A stretch of 35,295 nucleotides of DNA from Actinomadura sp. KC06 (GTDB taxonomy: Bacteria > Actinomycetota > Actinomycetes > Streptosporangiales > Streptosporangiaceae): assembly GCF_004348735.1 (NCBI RefSeq), contig NZ_SMKT01000097.1, positions 1 through 35,295 on the forward strand. Direction: 5' to 3'. Made by a program: the position numbers and the translations under genes. Position 1 is the first letter of the stretch; each line of letters starts with the position of its first letter. The notes under the pieces were generated by a model. It was not told where the DNA came from and did not search any database. It was given only the letters and a program-made list of their open reading frames with translations. Shown here piece by piece: positions 16,143-24,328 of this stretch.

Positions 16143-18276
16143 CGATCGGACTCCTCTTCTGGATTGCGGCCGGCGCCGGAGCGGCGACCGGTCCTGCGCC
16201 GTCCACCGGCGGGAGGCCGGGGGGCGGCGATGACGGCGGCGAGTCGTCCGCCGGGGGGACCGGGCCGAGGTTGGCCAGCAGCCCCCCGGGAAGCACCTGC
16301 AGGACGCCGCGTTCGGCGAAGCCGACCAGGGGCTCGGCGCGCTCCCGGAACGTCCAGCCGCCGATCCGCGCGCCTTCGAGCGGGACCGCTCCGCCGCCGC
16401 GGCGCACGCCGAACGCGACCTCGGCGCGGGGCGCCGCGGCCCCGCCGCAGGGCCGGTCGGCGCCGGTGCGGCCGAGCGGGTCGCCCTGCTCGACGACGGC
16501 GCCGTCGCGGACCTTCTCCGGGACGCCCCGCACCCGGTAGTAGGTGGTGGCGACGCCGCTCGGATGGATCACCATGATCATCGCGCGGCCGGCGGAGTCG
16601 GCGCAGAAGCGGTAGAGGCGGCCGTCGCCGGACGCGAGGACCCGGCCGTCGCCCCCGGAGAACGCGAGCGACGCCAGCGGGCGCGCGGAACCGTCGGCGG
16701 TCGTCATCGCCCAGGCCTCGCCGACCTTCCACGGCAGCATCAGCTTGTCGCCGGCGCGGGTGCCGTTGACGAGCGAGGCGGCCCGGTCCTCGGTGACGGC
16801 CGCGTATCTGCGCAGCGCCGCCGCCTCCGCCGCGGGCATCACGTCCGTGGGGACGGCGCCGAGCAGGTCGTTGAACAGCCGCCCGCCGGAGAGCCCGGCC
16901 TGCCATTCCCGTCCCGTCCAGCGGGCGGCGTAGAACGCGACCTCGGGGTTGGCGGCGCTGGACTCCGGGACGGGGATCGCGGTGGTGCCGAACACCCAGG
17001 TCCTGTCGGGGCTCGTCCGGGTGGCGCCCACGATCGGCGCCCGCGACGGCGCGGCGCCGTAGACCTGCCGGGCGGCGGCGCCGCGCTGCGCCAGCGTCAG
17101 CCTCCGCACCTGCGCGGCGAGGGTCCGCAGGTCCGGGCCGTCCGGCGACGCCGGCCCGCCGCTCTGGCCGGGCCGCGGCGACTGCTGCGGCGACTGCCCG
17201 GGGACGCCGCCGCGGTCCGGCGGCGTGATCGCGCGCTGTGACCCGATGGGATCGGACGAGCCGCCGATGGGCCCGCCCTCCAGCAGCGCCCGCTCGGCGA
17301 TGCCCAGGAGGGACAGGCCGACCGCGGTCGACAGCACGATCGCGCCGATGCCGAGCCGGTCGCTCGGCCCCCGCCCGCCGCGCGGCTTCGCCCTCGGCCC
17401 CGGCCGCGGCGGCATGCCGTGCCGCGCCTGGGCGCCCGGCTGCCGCATCCGGGACGTCCGCCGCTCCGGACGCCGCGGCCGCGCCCCTGGCCGCTCCGCG
17501 CGCCGCGCCCCCGTCCGGCGCGGCTGGAAGTCCCGCGACCGGTCGCGCCGCGGCGCGGGCCCTCCGACCCGCGCGTCGAACTGCTCGGGCATGCCGCCGA
17601 ACGCCTCGCCGCCGGAGTCGAACGGCTTGGCCCCGGCACCGCCCTGCTCACCGCGCCCCTCCGAACCCCCGGCAGCCGGCGCAGGACGTCCGGTGCCCGG
17701 CCGCGAGGGCTCATTGCGCGCGCCGAACTGCTGAGTGCGCGCATCGAACTGCTGAGTGCGCGGGGCGGCACGCTCGGCGCGGGGGTCGGGACGCTGATTG
17801 CGGGTGTCGAACTGCTCGGCGCCCGGGCCGCCCCCTCCGGCACGTGCATCGAACTGCTGAGTGCGCGCGTCCGGCTGCTGGGGGCGCGGGGCGGGTCGTT
17901 CGGGTTGCGTGTCGTACGGCCTCGTCCCGGGGGCGGGACGGGCGTCTCTGGGGTTGGGTGGCCTGTTTCGCGCGCCGAACTGGTCCGGGCGCGGCTGCGC
18001 CGGGGGTTGCGGCTGCTCGCGCTCGCGGGACTGCCCTTCGGCGGCCCGCTCGCGCCGTTTCATCTCGCGGCGGCTCGGGCCGCGGCGGGACGTTCGCCGT
18101 CCGCGCTCGGACCAGTCCGGCTGCTGCGACCACCAGGACCCTTCGGGCCACTGCGGCTCCTCGGACCTCGGCCCCGACCGGGGCTCAGGTCTCGATGAGG
18201 GGCGCGCGGGCGTCTCCGCCCACGGTGCAGCATGCGTAGTGCTCCGGGACGCATGCCCGTTATCGCGTCGCGCCAT
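16123..18276 (-). CDS. Membrane-anchored protein with degenerate LytM/M23-like domain
   Basis: A 717-residue protein. Residues 1-305 are disordered, Arg/Pro/Gln-rich, with several QFDAR/QFGAR repeats (around 99, 141, 155, 177, 184 and 232). One membrane helix lies at 308-328. A Pro-rich stretch follows, then a helical region, then a domain at about 515-645 resembling M23/LytM peptidases (SGGDGRVLASGDG, VIHPSGVATTYY, VRDGAVVEQGDPLGRTG). The usual catalytic YxHL is YYRV (579-582), and the usual HxHF strand is EVAFGV (619-624), so the zinc ligands appear lost: probably a binding or activator domain. ATG 18276 is chosen for its AGGAG site; 31 further residues are open upstream without one. The cytoplasmic side is the disordered part. 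A TATGCT -10-like box (18457-18452) could belong to its promoter. Confidence 0.82.
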   Translation of the reverse strand: MARRDNGHASRSTTHAAPWAETPARPSSRPEPRSGPRSEEPQWPEGSWWSQQPDWSERGRRTSRRGPSRREMKRRERAAEGQSREREQPQPPAQPRPDQFGARNRPPNPRDARPAPGTRPYDTQPERPAPRPQQPDARTQQFDARAGGGGPGAEQFDTRNQRPDPRAERAAPRTQQFDARTQQFGARNEPSRPGTGRPAPAAGGSEGRGEQGGAGAKPFDSGGEAFGGMPEQFDARVGGPAPRRDRSRDFQPRRTGARRAERPGARPRRPERRTSRMRQPGAQARHGMPPRPGPRAKPRGGRGPSDRLGIGAIVLSTAVGLSLLGIAERALLEGGPIGGSSDPIGSQRAITPPDRGGVPGQSPQQSPRPGQSGGPASPDGPDLRTLAAQVRRLTLAQRGAAARQVYGAAPSRAPIVGATRTSPDRTWVFGTTAIPVPESSAANPEVAFYAARWTGREWQAGLSGGRLFNDLLGAVPTDVMPAAEAAALRRYAAVTEDRAASLVNGTRAGDKLMLPWKVGEAWAMTTADGSARPLASLAFSGGDGRVLASGDGRLYRFCADSAGRAMIMVIHPSGVATTYYRVRGVPEKVRDGAVVEQGDPLGRTGADRPCGGAAAPRAEVAFGVRRGGGAVPLEGARIGGWTFRERAEPLVGFAERGVLQVLPGGLLANLGPVPPADDSPPSSPPPGLPPVDGAGPVAAPAPAAIQKRSPIGANSQQ

Positions 18277-18507
18277 GCCCTCTCCTGTGGAGGAGACGGA
18301 GGGCTCGGCGAACGCCGGTCGGCTCCGGGCCGTCGGGCTCGTCGCCCGGCGGCCTTCCCGCTGAGACATCGGGGACCGCGGTTCAGGAGCCCGCTCGCTC
18401 CAACCGCGTTCCCAGAACGGATTCTCGACGAATCCGCTCGATCACTCCGGGAGCATACGCCCCATGAGCCACTCAGATGCGGGTTGGTGCCAAAAACGTG
18501 CTGAGCC

Positions 18508-18615
18508 TTACTCCGCGGTCGTTCTGTTCTCCAGGGCAGTACGTACGAAATCCGTGACACGTTCATGCGTTCGCGTGCCGATTTCGGCGAATCCGCGAAG
18601 GCGCCCCGTGATCAC
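18508..18615 (-). CDS. Possible 35-residue ORF coupled to the PBP gene
   Basis: A GTG at 18615 overlaps the PBP stop as GTGA and opens 35 codons to a TAA at 18508. The product would be small, charged and helical (GFAEIGTRTHERVTDF, then VRTALENRTTAE). The overlap geometry is that of many real coupled genes in this window. Against it, G/C at third positions is only about two thirds, well below the neighbours, and I do not recognise a family. Confidence 0.25.
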   Translation of the reverse strand: MITGRLRGFAEIGTRTHERVTDFVRTALENRTTAE

Positions 18616-20153
18616 GGGAGGGCCTTCAGGAAGCGGGCGGCCACGGGGGCGGCGACCTTCGGGCCCGAGCCGCCGGCCTCGACGAAGACCGAGAAGGCGA
18701 CCTCGTCCCGGTAGCCGATGAACCAGGCGTGGGACTGGCCGGCGCCGATCTCGGCGGTCCCCGTCTTGCCCGCCGTCCCGTCCGGGAGCCCGGCGCCCGC
18801 CGCGGTGCCGCCGGTGACCACCGCCCGCATCATCGTGCGGAGCGCGGACGCCCCGGGCACCGGCCGCGGGCCGGGCGTGGCTCCCCCGCCCTCGCGGATC
18901 AGCGTCGGCGCCAGCAGCCGGGGCGAGCGCCACGAGCCGTCCGCCGCGGCAGCGGCGACCGACGCCATCAGCAGCGGGCTCGCCTGGACGCGGCCCTGCC
19001 CGATCGCCGCCTCCGCCAGTTCCGCGCCGCTCTCCGGGCCGGGGAAGCTTCCGTCCGCGGCGTCCACGCCCGGGGTGAGGCGGGCGCCGAAGCCGAACCG
19101 GCGCGCGCTCGCCGCCAGCTTCTCCGCGCCGAGCCGCTCGACCGCGAGCCGCGCGAACGTGGTGTTGCAGGACGCGGCGAACGCGCCCCGCAGCGTCGTC
19201 CGGCCGAGCGCGTGGTCCTCGTCGTTGCGGATCGTGCGCTGCGCGGTGACCACGGACGCCGGGCAGTCGGCCCCGGTCCCGGCGCCGGACCCGTCCGCGA
19301 GGAGCGCGCCCGCCGTCACCACCTTGAACGTCGAGCCGGGCGGGTAGCGGCCGATGAACGCGCCGAGCCCGCCGAGGCCGTCCGCCACTGCCAGGACCTC
19401 GCCGCCGCCCGGCCGGACGGCCACGACTGCCGCGCGGCCCGGCGCGGACGCCACCGCCTTCTCCGCCGCCGCCTGCACCCGCCGGTCCAGCGTCGTCTCG
19501 ATCTCGCGGCCCTTCTCGGTGCCGAACAGCTTCACGCGCTGCGGCGGCCCGCCGCCGTCGCGCAGCTCGATCGCCCACACGGACTGGTCTTCTTCCTCGT
19601 CCAGCCGGCTGGTGATCGCGGCGAGGTAGGGCTCCAGCGGGCCGCCGTCCGGCAGCGCCCGGCCGTCCCGCGCGACCGGCGTCGCGGCGGGGACGGTCAC
19701 CTGCCGCATCGCCCATGCTCCGCCGCCCTTCAGCCCCGGGTACAGCGTCGCCGGCGACCAGCGGACGCGCCACCGTCCGTCCACCCGGCCGAGCCGCAGC
19801 TCCGACGCGAACGACCAGGACCCGTGGGACGCCAGCGACCGCGTCACGGTGAAGGCGGCCCGCGCGGCGTCCGGCCCGGACCGCACCACGGGACGGGGCT
19901 CCAGCGCGATCGTGTTGACCGCGAGCCCGCGCGAGAGCGCCTGGTGCTGCGCGGCGAAGTCCGCGGGCGGGTCGGCCACCAGCTCGCCCATCCCTTCCAG
20001 GTCGCCCTTGCTCCAGGCCGCGAAGTAGCGGGCCGCGACCTGCTCGGGCGTGTCGCGGTCCCGGTCGCGGCGCAGCGCCCAGCCCGCCGCGAGTCCCGTC
20101 ACGAGCACGGCCGCCAGGACGGCCGCCAGCACCAGCACACCCCGAGATCGCAC
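18612..20153 (-). CDS. Penicillin-binding protein with NTF2-like N-terminal domain
   Basis: A 513-residue peptidoglycan transpeptidase. An N-terminal anchor helix (5-25) is followed by an NTF2-like/MecA_N domain (about 35-145: PEQVAARYFAAWSKGDLEGM, then VDGRWRVRWSPATLYPGL), a short linker/dimerisation region (148-225) and the transpeptidase domain. Active-site motifs: S274-TFK277, S328-C-N330 and K463-T-G465. With no glycosyltransferase domain it is a class B-like PBP of the PBP2a/PbpA sort and acts outside the membrane, cross-linking peptidoglycan. The start is GTG 20153, preceded by GAGGAGG. It is upstream of the LytM-like gene on the same strand, suggesting a cell-wall theme, though 230 bp or more separate them. 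A 12-bp palindrome lies 32 bp upstream of the start. Confidence 0.93.
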   Translation of the reverse strand: MRSRGVLVLAAVLAAVLVTGLAAGWALRRDRDRDTPEQVAARYFAAWSKGDLEGMGELVADPPADFAAQHQALSRGLAVNTIALEPRPVVRSGPDAARAAFTVTRSLASHGSWSFASELRLGRVDGRWRVRWSPATLYPGLKGGGAWAMRQVTVPAATPVARDGRALPDGGPLEPYLAAITSRLDEEEDQSVWAIELRDGGGPPQRVKLFGTEKGREIETTLDRRVQAAAEKAVASAPGRAAVVAVRPGGGEVLAVADGLGGLGAFIGRYPPGSTFKVVTAGALLADGSGAGTGADCPASVVTAQRTIRNDEDHALGRTTLRGAFAASCNTTFARLAVERLGAEKLAASARRFGFGARLTPGVDAADGSFPGPESGAELAEAAIGQGRVQASPLLMASVAAAAADGSWRSPRLLAPTLIREGGGATPGPRPVPGASALRTMMRAVVTGGTAAGAGLPDGTAGKTGTAEIGAGQSHAWFIGYRDEVAFSVFVEAGGSGPKVAAPVAARFLKALP

Positions 20154-20666
20154 CGGATCCTCCTCAGCCCGCCGCCCGCCCGGAAGATGATCATCTCAGC
20201 GCCCGATCGCTCCGTACATGCGGTGGAGCGCGCCATTCGTGGCCGCATCTGGAAGGCGGCTTAGCGACGAGTGATCCGCCCCTTAAGCGGCCGTTAACGG
20301 CGGCGACGGGGGCCGCGGGCGGCGCTACCTTCGGAAACGTCGGCGACGGCGGACGCAGAGCGGCAGGAGGTGCCCCGGATGACGCGATCATCGCGACAGG
20401 GATCATTCACGGGGCGCGCCCACCCCCTCCTGCGCGTCCGCGGCCGGGCACCGTCGCGGGGCCGGGCCCCACGGTGCCGGACGCCGGGACCGTGCCCCGC
20501 ACTCCCGTCCACGCGGACCCGGTCCGGCCACGCGGTCCGGTCCGGGCGCGCCCGTCTCCTGGATCTCCTCCACGAGCGCGCCCTGACCGGCCCGCGCCGG
20601 ATCACACCCGCCCCACTCGGCAGGGGCGTCCGCGCGGAACTGGTCTCCGGGCGCGGGGCACGGTCC
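20154..20666. other. 513-bp stretch without a convincing gene
   Basis: This lies between the PBP start and the end of the unrecognised protein gene. It holds two 12-bp palindromes (20185-20196, 20290-20301) and a textbook AGGAGG eight bases before an ATG at 20379 (plus). The frame from that ATG gives an Arg/Pro-rich chain that runs antisense into the next gene without a stop, so it does not look like a gene; it might be the start of a decayed one. Confidence 0.4.
20185..20196. promoter_or_regulatory. 12-bp palindrome upstream of the PBP gene
   Basis: AGATGATCATCT is a perfect dyad 32 bp before the PBP start, in a position suited to an operator. A second 12-bp dyad, GCCGTTAACGGC, is at 20290-20301. 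Neither matches an operator I know. Confidence 0.25.
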
Positions 20667-21467
20667 CTAGCGGGTCCAGGGGAGGCGGAGGGATTCCAGG
20701 TCCGGGTCGTCGAGGACGGCCTCTATGAGCGTTGTGGGGCCGACCACCTTCGTGCCCCACAGGTCCCAGTCGCAGTAGACGACCCAGGAGCGGTCTTCGG
20801 CCCACAGGTCGGACGGGCAGCTCGTCATGGCCGGGTGGTCGTACAGGCCGGCCGCGTCGCCCAGCCGTCCGGCGAGGACGGTCTCGTCGTCCCAGTCGGC
20901 GGTGACGAGCGGGCAGTAGTACGCCAGGCAGCGGGTGCTCGCGCCGGACGGGCTGTGCCGCAGCAGTACCCCGATCAGCCGGTACCAGCCCTCCCGGTCG
21001 AGGCAGCCCTCGGCAGGCGGCTGGATGGCCGCCGACCAGCTTCCGGCGGGATGCGCCTGGCGCAGGCAGCGGCTGCCGGGCAGCTCCCCCTCAGGGACGA
21101 CCGGCTCGCCGAACCCGCGCGCGAGCTCCCGCCACCGCAGCCGCCGCCAGCCCGCGCCCGGGTCGCCGCTGCGGCCGAGGCCGGTGCCGGTCACGATGGC
21201 GCCTTCGAGGAGGTCGCCGACGTCGCCGGGCGTCTCGGCGGCCGGATCGGCCGGCTCCGCCAGGCCCGCCGCCGTCACCGACTGGTGGACATCGTCGTGG
21301 GTCGTGGTGACCAGCCCCTCTTCCCACGAGTACATCGCGTGGAGAAGCCAGGCGGCGTCGGGGCGGCGCGGCGGCTCGAACCCCGAGTAGCAGTGGTCGG
21401 GATCCAGCTCGTGCAGCCACCGGGCGGCCTCCCCGGGAACGCGGGCCCATGCGTCCTCGATGTCCAT
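20667..21467 (-). CDS. Unrecognised 266-residue soluble protein
   Basis: The reading frame has strong actinobacterial codon bias and a natural composition, with many Trp (about 14), Asp and Pro, and no signal peptide or membrane segment, so it is probably cytoplasmic. ATG 21467 is preceded by AGGA at a suitable distance and opens with an amphipathic helix (DIEDAWARVPGEAARWLHEL). The end carries LYDHPAMTSCPSDLW, then RSWVVYCDWDLWGTKVVG and a short Leu/Asp helix. The style is that of SMI1/KNR4-like or immunity-type single-domain proteins of actinomycetes, but I do not recognise a specific family and assign no function. It is 18 bp downstream of the PimB'-like gene's stop on the complementary orientation layout (same strand), so the two are not overlapping; it starts just before that gene's end when read along the plus strand. 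Confidence 0.78.
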   Translation of the reverse strand: MDIEDAWARVPGEAARWLHELDPDHCYSGFEPPRRPDAAWLLHAMYSWEEGLVTTTHDDVHQSVTAAGLAEPADPAAETPGDVGDLLEGAIVTGTGLGRSGDPGAGWRRLRWRELARGFGEPVVPEGELPGSRCLRQAHPAGSWSAAIQPPAEGCLDREGWYRLIGVLLRHSPSGASTRCLAYYCPLVTADWDDETVLAGRLGDAAGLYDHPAMTSCPSDLWAEDRSWVVYCDWDLWGTKVVGPTTLIEAVLDDPDLESLRLPWTR

Positions 21468-21484
21468 GGACGCATCCTGTCATC

Positions 21485-22609
21485 TCAGGACGTCAGCAGG
21501 CGTCCCAGCCGGGCCGCCTGGATCTCCCAGCGCCATTCCCTTTCGATCCAGGCGCGGCCCTTCTCGCCCATCCGGCGGGCTCCGTCCGGGTCGGAGAGCA
21601 GGGTCGTGAGGGCCTCGGCGATGGCCGCTACGGAGCGGCCGGGCACGACCGTGCCGGTCTCGCCGTCCAGGACGGCGTCGGGCGCGCCGCCGGAGTCGCC
21701 CGCCACGACGGGCAGGCCCGTGGCCGACGCCTCCAGGTAGACGATCCCCAGGCCCTCCACGTCCAGGCCGCGGCGGCGGGTGCGGCACGGCATAGCGAAG
21801 ACGTCGCCCGCGTCGTAATGGGCGGGCAGTTCGTCCCACGGGACGCCGCCGGTGAAGACGACCGATCCGTCCACGCCGCGGGAGACGGCCAGGCGTCGCA
21901 GATCGGCGCGGTAGGGGCCGTCGCCGACGAGCAGGAGCGCCGCGTCCGGGACTTCGCGCACGACGCGCGGCCAGGCATGGATCAGGGCGTCCTGTCCTTT
22001 GCGCGGTACTAGGCGGGAGACGCAGACCGCCACGGGACGGCCTTTCAGCCCGTGGCGAGTACGGATCTCGTCGCCGCCCGCGCCGGGGTGGAACGCCTTC
22101 TCGTCGACGCCGGGCGCTAGATGGGCCATGCGGGCCGCGGCCGCCGGGGAGAGGGCGCGTTCCATGCGGGTCCGCGTGTATTCGCCGAGGTAGGTGAGGG
22201 CGTCCAGGTCGTCTCCGATGCGGCGGAGCAGGGTTCGGGCCACCGGCAGCGAGGCCCAGCCTGCCTCGTGGCCGTGCGTGATCCCGACCAGGCGCTCGGC
22301 ACCGCGCCGGCGCAGCGCCGGGGTAAGGAGGCCGAGGGGGGCCGCGGCCCCGAACACCACCGAGGCGCAGCCCTCCGCGCGCAGCACGTCCCCGGCCCGG
22401 CGCAGCACGCCCGGTTCCGGCAGCATCAGCGAGCCGGGGTGCCGGACGACCGGGAACGGCTGCCGCGCGTCGAACTCGGCGGCGCCCTTCCAGGACGGCG
22501 CGTACACGACCACCGAGCCTGGCGGGCGCCGGAGCGCGAGGCCGTGCACGAACGCCTGGATGCCGCCCGGACGGGGCGGGAAGTCGTTGGTGACGAACAG
22601 GGTCTTCAT
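21485..22609 (-). CDS. pimB: GT4 mannosyltransferase, PimB'-like (GDP-mannose:PIM1 mannosyltransferase)
   Basis: A 374-residue GT-B fold glycosyltransferase of family GT4. The acceptor-side glycine loop PRPGGIQ is at 13-18 and H112 is in GITHGHE; the donor side has VSRLVPRKGQD (197-207), GDGPYR (229-234) and the E285-x7-E293 motif (EGLGIVYLE). Length and gene neighbourhood (acyl-CoA ligase on one side, NlpC/P60 and qcr genes on the other) match Mycobacterium PimB' (Rv2188c), which adds the second mannose to phosphatidylinositol monomannoside at the cytoplasmic membrane face. ATG 22609 gives the family N-terminus (MKTLFVTNDFPPRPGG); upstream codons come from a tandem repeat. No clear Shine-Dalgarno is seen because that repeat lies there. 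The substrate assignment is by homology and context. Confidence 0.88.
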   Translation of the reverse strand: MKTLFVTNDFPPRPGGIQAFVHGLALRRPPGSVVVYAPSWKGAAEFDARQPFPVVRHPGSLMLPEPGVLRRAGDVLRAEGCASVVFGAAAPLGLLTPALRRRGAERLVGITHGHEAGWASLPVARTLLRRIGDDLDALTYLGEYTRTRMERALSPAAAARMAHLAPGVDEKAFHPGAGGDEIRTRHGLKGRPVAVCVSRLVPRKGQDALIHAWPRVVREVPDAALLLVGDGPYRADLRRLAVSRGVDGSVVFTGGVPWDELPAHYDAGDVFAMPCRTRRRGLDVEGLGIVYLEASATGLPVVAGDSGGAPDAVLDGETGTVVPGRSVAAIAEALTTLLSDPDGARRMGEKGRAWIEREWRWEIQAARLGRLLTS

Positions 22610-22611
22610 CG

Positions 22612-22645
22612 TCGGCCCAGCATATGAATCGGCCCAGCATATGAA
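22612..22645. repeat. Perfect 2 x 17-bp tandem repeat before pimB
   Basis: TCGGCCCAGCATATGAA occurs twice head-to-tail (22612-22628, 22629-22645), starting 3 bp upstream of the pimB-like ATG. Each copy contains the palindrome CATATG. It occupies the place of the ribosome-binding site and leader. Confidence 0.95.
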
Positions 22646-22678
22646 GGGGCCCGGCACCGGGTGGCGGTGCCGGGCCCC
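22646..22678 (-). terminator. Strong hairpin terminator after qcrB
   Basis: A perfect 14-bp GC-rich stem (22646-22659 with 22665-22678) with a 5-base loop starts 15 bp after the qcrB stop. It is the most stable hairpin near the respiratory operon; only a short TT follows on the minus strand, as in U-less actinobacterial terminators. It separates qcrB from pimB. Confidence 0.85.
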
Positions 22679-22693
22679 TGCGGAGATCCCGGA

Positions 22694-24328
22694 TCAGTGC
22701 TTGATCTGCTCGGAGTCCGAGCCGCTCTCGATCGCCTCGTGCTCGCCGTGCCCGTGCCCGTGCTCCTCGACGGGGACGTCGTCGAACGTCCACGCGCGGT
22801 TGAGCCGCGAGCGCAGGTGCCCGATCGGACCCTTGGCGCCGGGCGCGGGGATGCCCCTGGCGTCCCGCGCGGGCGCCTCCGGCCTGGCGTTCTCCTTGGA
22901 CAGCAGGACGATCCTCTCCTCCTCGCGCGGCGCCTCATGCCGCTCGGAGAACTTGCCGTCCGGCGACATCATGATCACGCCGCTCTCCACGCCGTGCCCG
23001 ATGACGTCGGCGTCCTTGCGCTGCAGGCCGAGGCAGATCCGCTTGGTGACGATGAACGCCACGATCGGCCCGAGGATGACCGTCACGCGGAAGAACCAGG
23101 TCGTGGCGAACAGCGACACGTGGAACCGCTCGGCGAGGACGTCGTTCGCGCCGGCGAGCCACAGCAGCCCGTAGAACGTCACCGCCGCCATGCCGGTCGC
23201 GGTGCGGACCGGGGCGTTGCGCGGACGCGTGTTCACGTGGTGCTGCCGTTTGTCGCCCGTCACCCACGCCTCGATGAACGGCCACGCCATCGCGCCGCCG
23301 AAGATGATGCCGAGCGGCACCGCCGCCGGTATCAGCACGTTGAAGCTGACCGTGTGGCCCCAGGCGGAGATCTCCCAGTTCGGCATGATCCGCAGCGCCC
23401 CTTCGAGGGGCCCCATATACCAGTCCGGCTGGGACCCGGACGAGATCGCGCCCGGATCGTACGGGCCGAACAGCCAGATCGGGTTGATCTGCGCGAACGC
23501 CCCCAGCAGCGCCACGACGCCGAACACGAACAGGAAGTACGCGCCCGTCTTGGCCATGAACACCGGGTAGAAGGGGTAGCCGTACACCTTCTTCTCGGTC
23601 TGGTTCTTGACCGGCATCGCGGTGTGCTTCTGATGCCACATGATCATCATGTGCGCGGTGACCAGGCCGAGGATCAGGCCCGGTATCAGCAGGATGTGCA
23701 GCATGTAGAGCCGCGGGATGATGTCCTGCCCGGGGAACTCCCCGCCGAACAGGAACATGTAACCGTAGGTGCCGACCAGCGGGATCGACTCCAGCACGCC
23801 CTGGGTGATGCGCAGGCCGGTGCCGGACAGCAGGTCGTCCGGCAGCGAGTAGCCGAACAGGCCCTCCAGCATGCCGAGCATGAACATGTTGATGCCGATG
23901 ATCCAGTTCAGCTCGCGCGGCTTGCGGTAGGCGCCGGTGAAGAACACCCGCAGCATGTGCGCCAGGATCGACGCCATGAACAGGATCGCGGCCCAGTGGT
24001 GGATCTGCCGCATCAGCAGGCCGCCGCGCACGTCGAAGCTGATCTTCAGCGTCGAGGCGTAGGCCTCCGACATCTTCACGCCCTGCAGCTTCGTGTACGA
24101 GCCCTCGTACACGACCTCCTTCATGCTCGGGTTGAACCAGAGCGTCAGGAACGTCCCGGTCAGCAGCAGGATGACGAAGGAGTACAGGGCGATCTCGCCC
24201 AGCATGAACGACCAGTGGTCCGGGAAGACCTTCTTGACGTTGCGCCGGAAGAAGCTCGTGGAGCCGAGGCGCTCGTCGATGAAGCCGAGCGTGCCCTGGA
24301 TCGCCTTCGGTGCGGTCGTGTCGCTCAT
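22694..24328 (-). CDS. qcrB: Cytochrome bc1 complex cytochrome b subunit
   Basis: A 544-residue membrane core of the actinobacterial bc1-aa3 supercomplex; it oxidises menaquinol and carries two b haems. Haem ligands are the pairs H110/H124 and H211/H226. The Qo-site motif, PEWY in most bacteria, is PDWY at 301-304. About eight or nine membrane helices occupy 40-435, and a long charged cytoplasmic tail (about 440-544) ends in a His/Glu-rich stretch (HGHGHGEHEAIESG), an extension typical of actinobacteria. ATG 24328 overlaps the qcrA stop by 4 bp. This is the protein targeted by Q203-type inhibitors in mycobacteria. Last gene of the operon, followed by a strong hairpin. Confidence 0.98.
   Translation of the reverse strand: MSDTTAPKAIQGTLGFIDERLGSTSFFRRNVKKVFPDHWSFMLGEIALYSFVILLLTGTFLTLWFNPSMKEVVYEGSYTKLQGVKMSEAYASTLKISFDVRGGLLMRQIHHWAAILFMASILAHMLRVFFTGAYRKPRELNWIIGINMFMLGMLEGLFGYSLPDDLLSGTGLRITQGVLESIPLVGTYGYMFLFGGEFPGQDIIPRLYMLHILLIPGLILGLVTAHMMIMWHQKHTAMPVKNQTEKKVYGYPFYPVFMAKTGAYFLFVFGVVALLGAFAQINPIWLFGPYDPGAISSGSQPDWYMGPLEGALRIMPNWEISAWGHTVSFNVLIPAAVPLGIIFGGAMAWPFIEAWVTGDKRQHHVNTRPRNAPVRTATGMAAVTFYGLLWLAGANDVLAERFHVSLFATTWFFRVTVILGPIVAFIVTKRICLGLQRKDADVIGHGVESGVIMMSPDGKFSERHEAPREEERIVLLSKENARPEAPARDARGIPAPGAKGPIGHLRSRLNRAWTFDDVPVEEHGHGHGEHEAIESGSDSEQIKH

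Noticed and set aside
20379..20666. ATG with an ideal AGGAGG on the plus strand
   Set aside because: The frame is Arg/Pro-rich and continues antisense through a better gene without stopping; no family resemblance. Kept only as a note on the intergenic entry.
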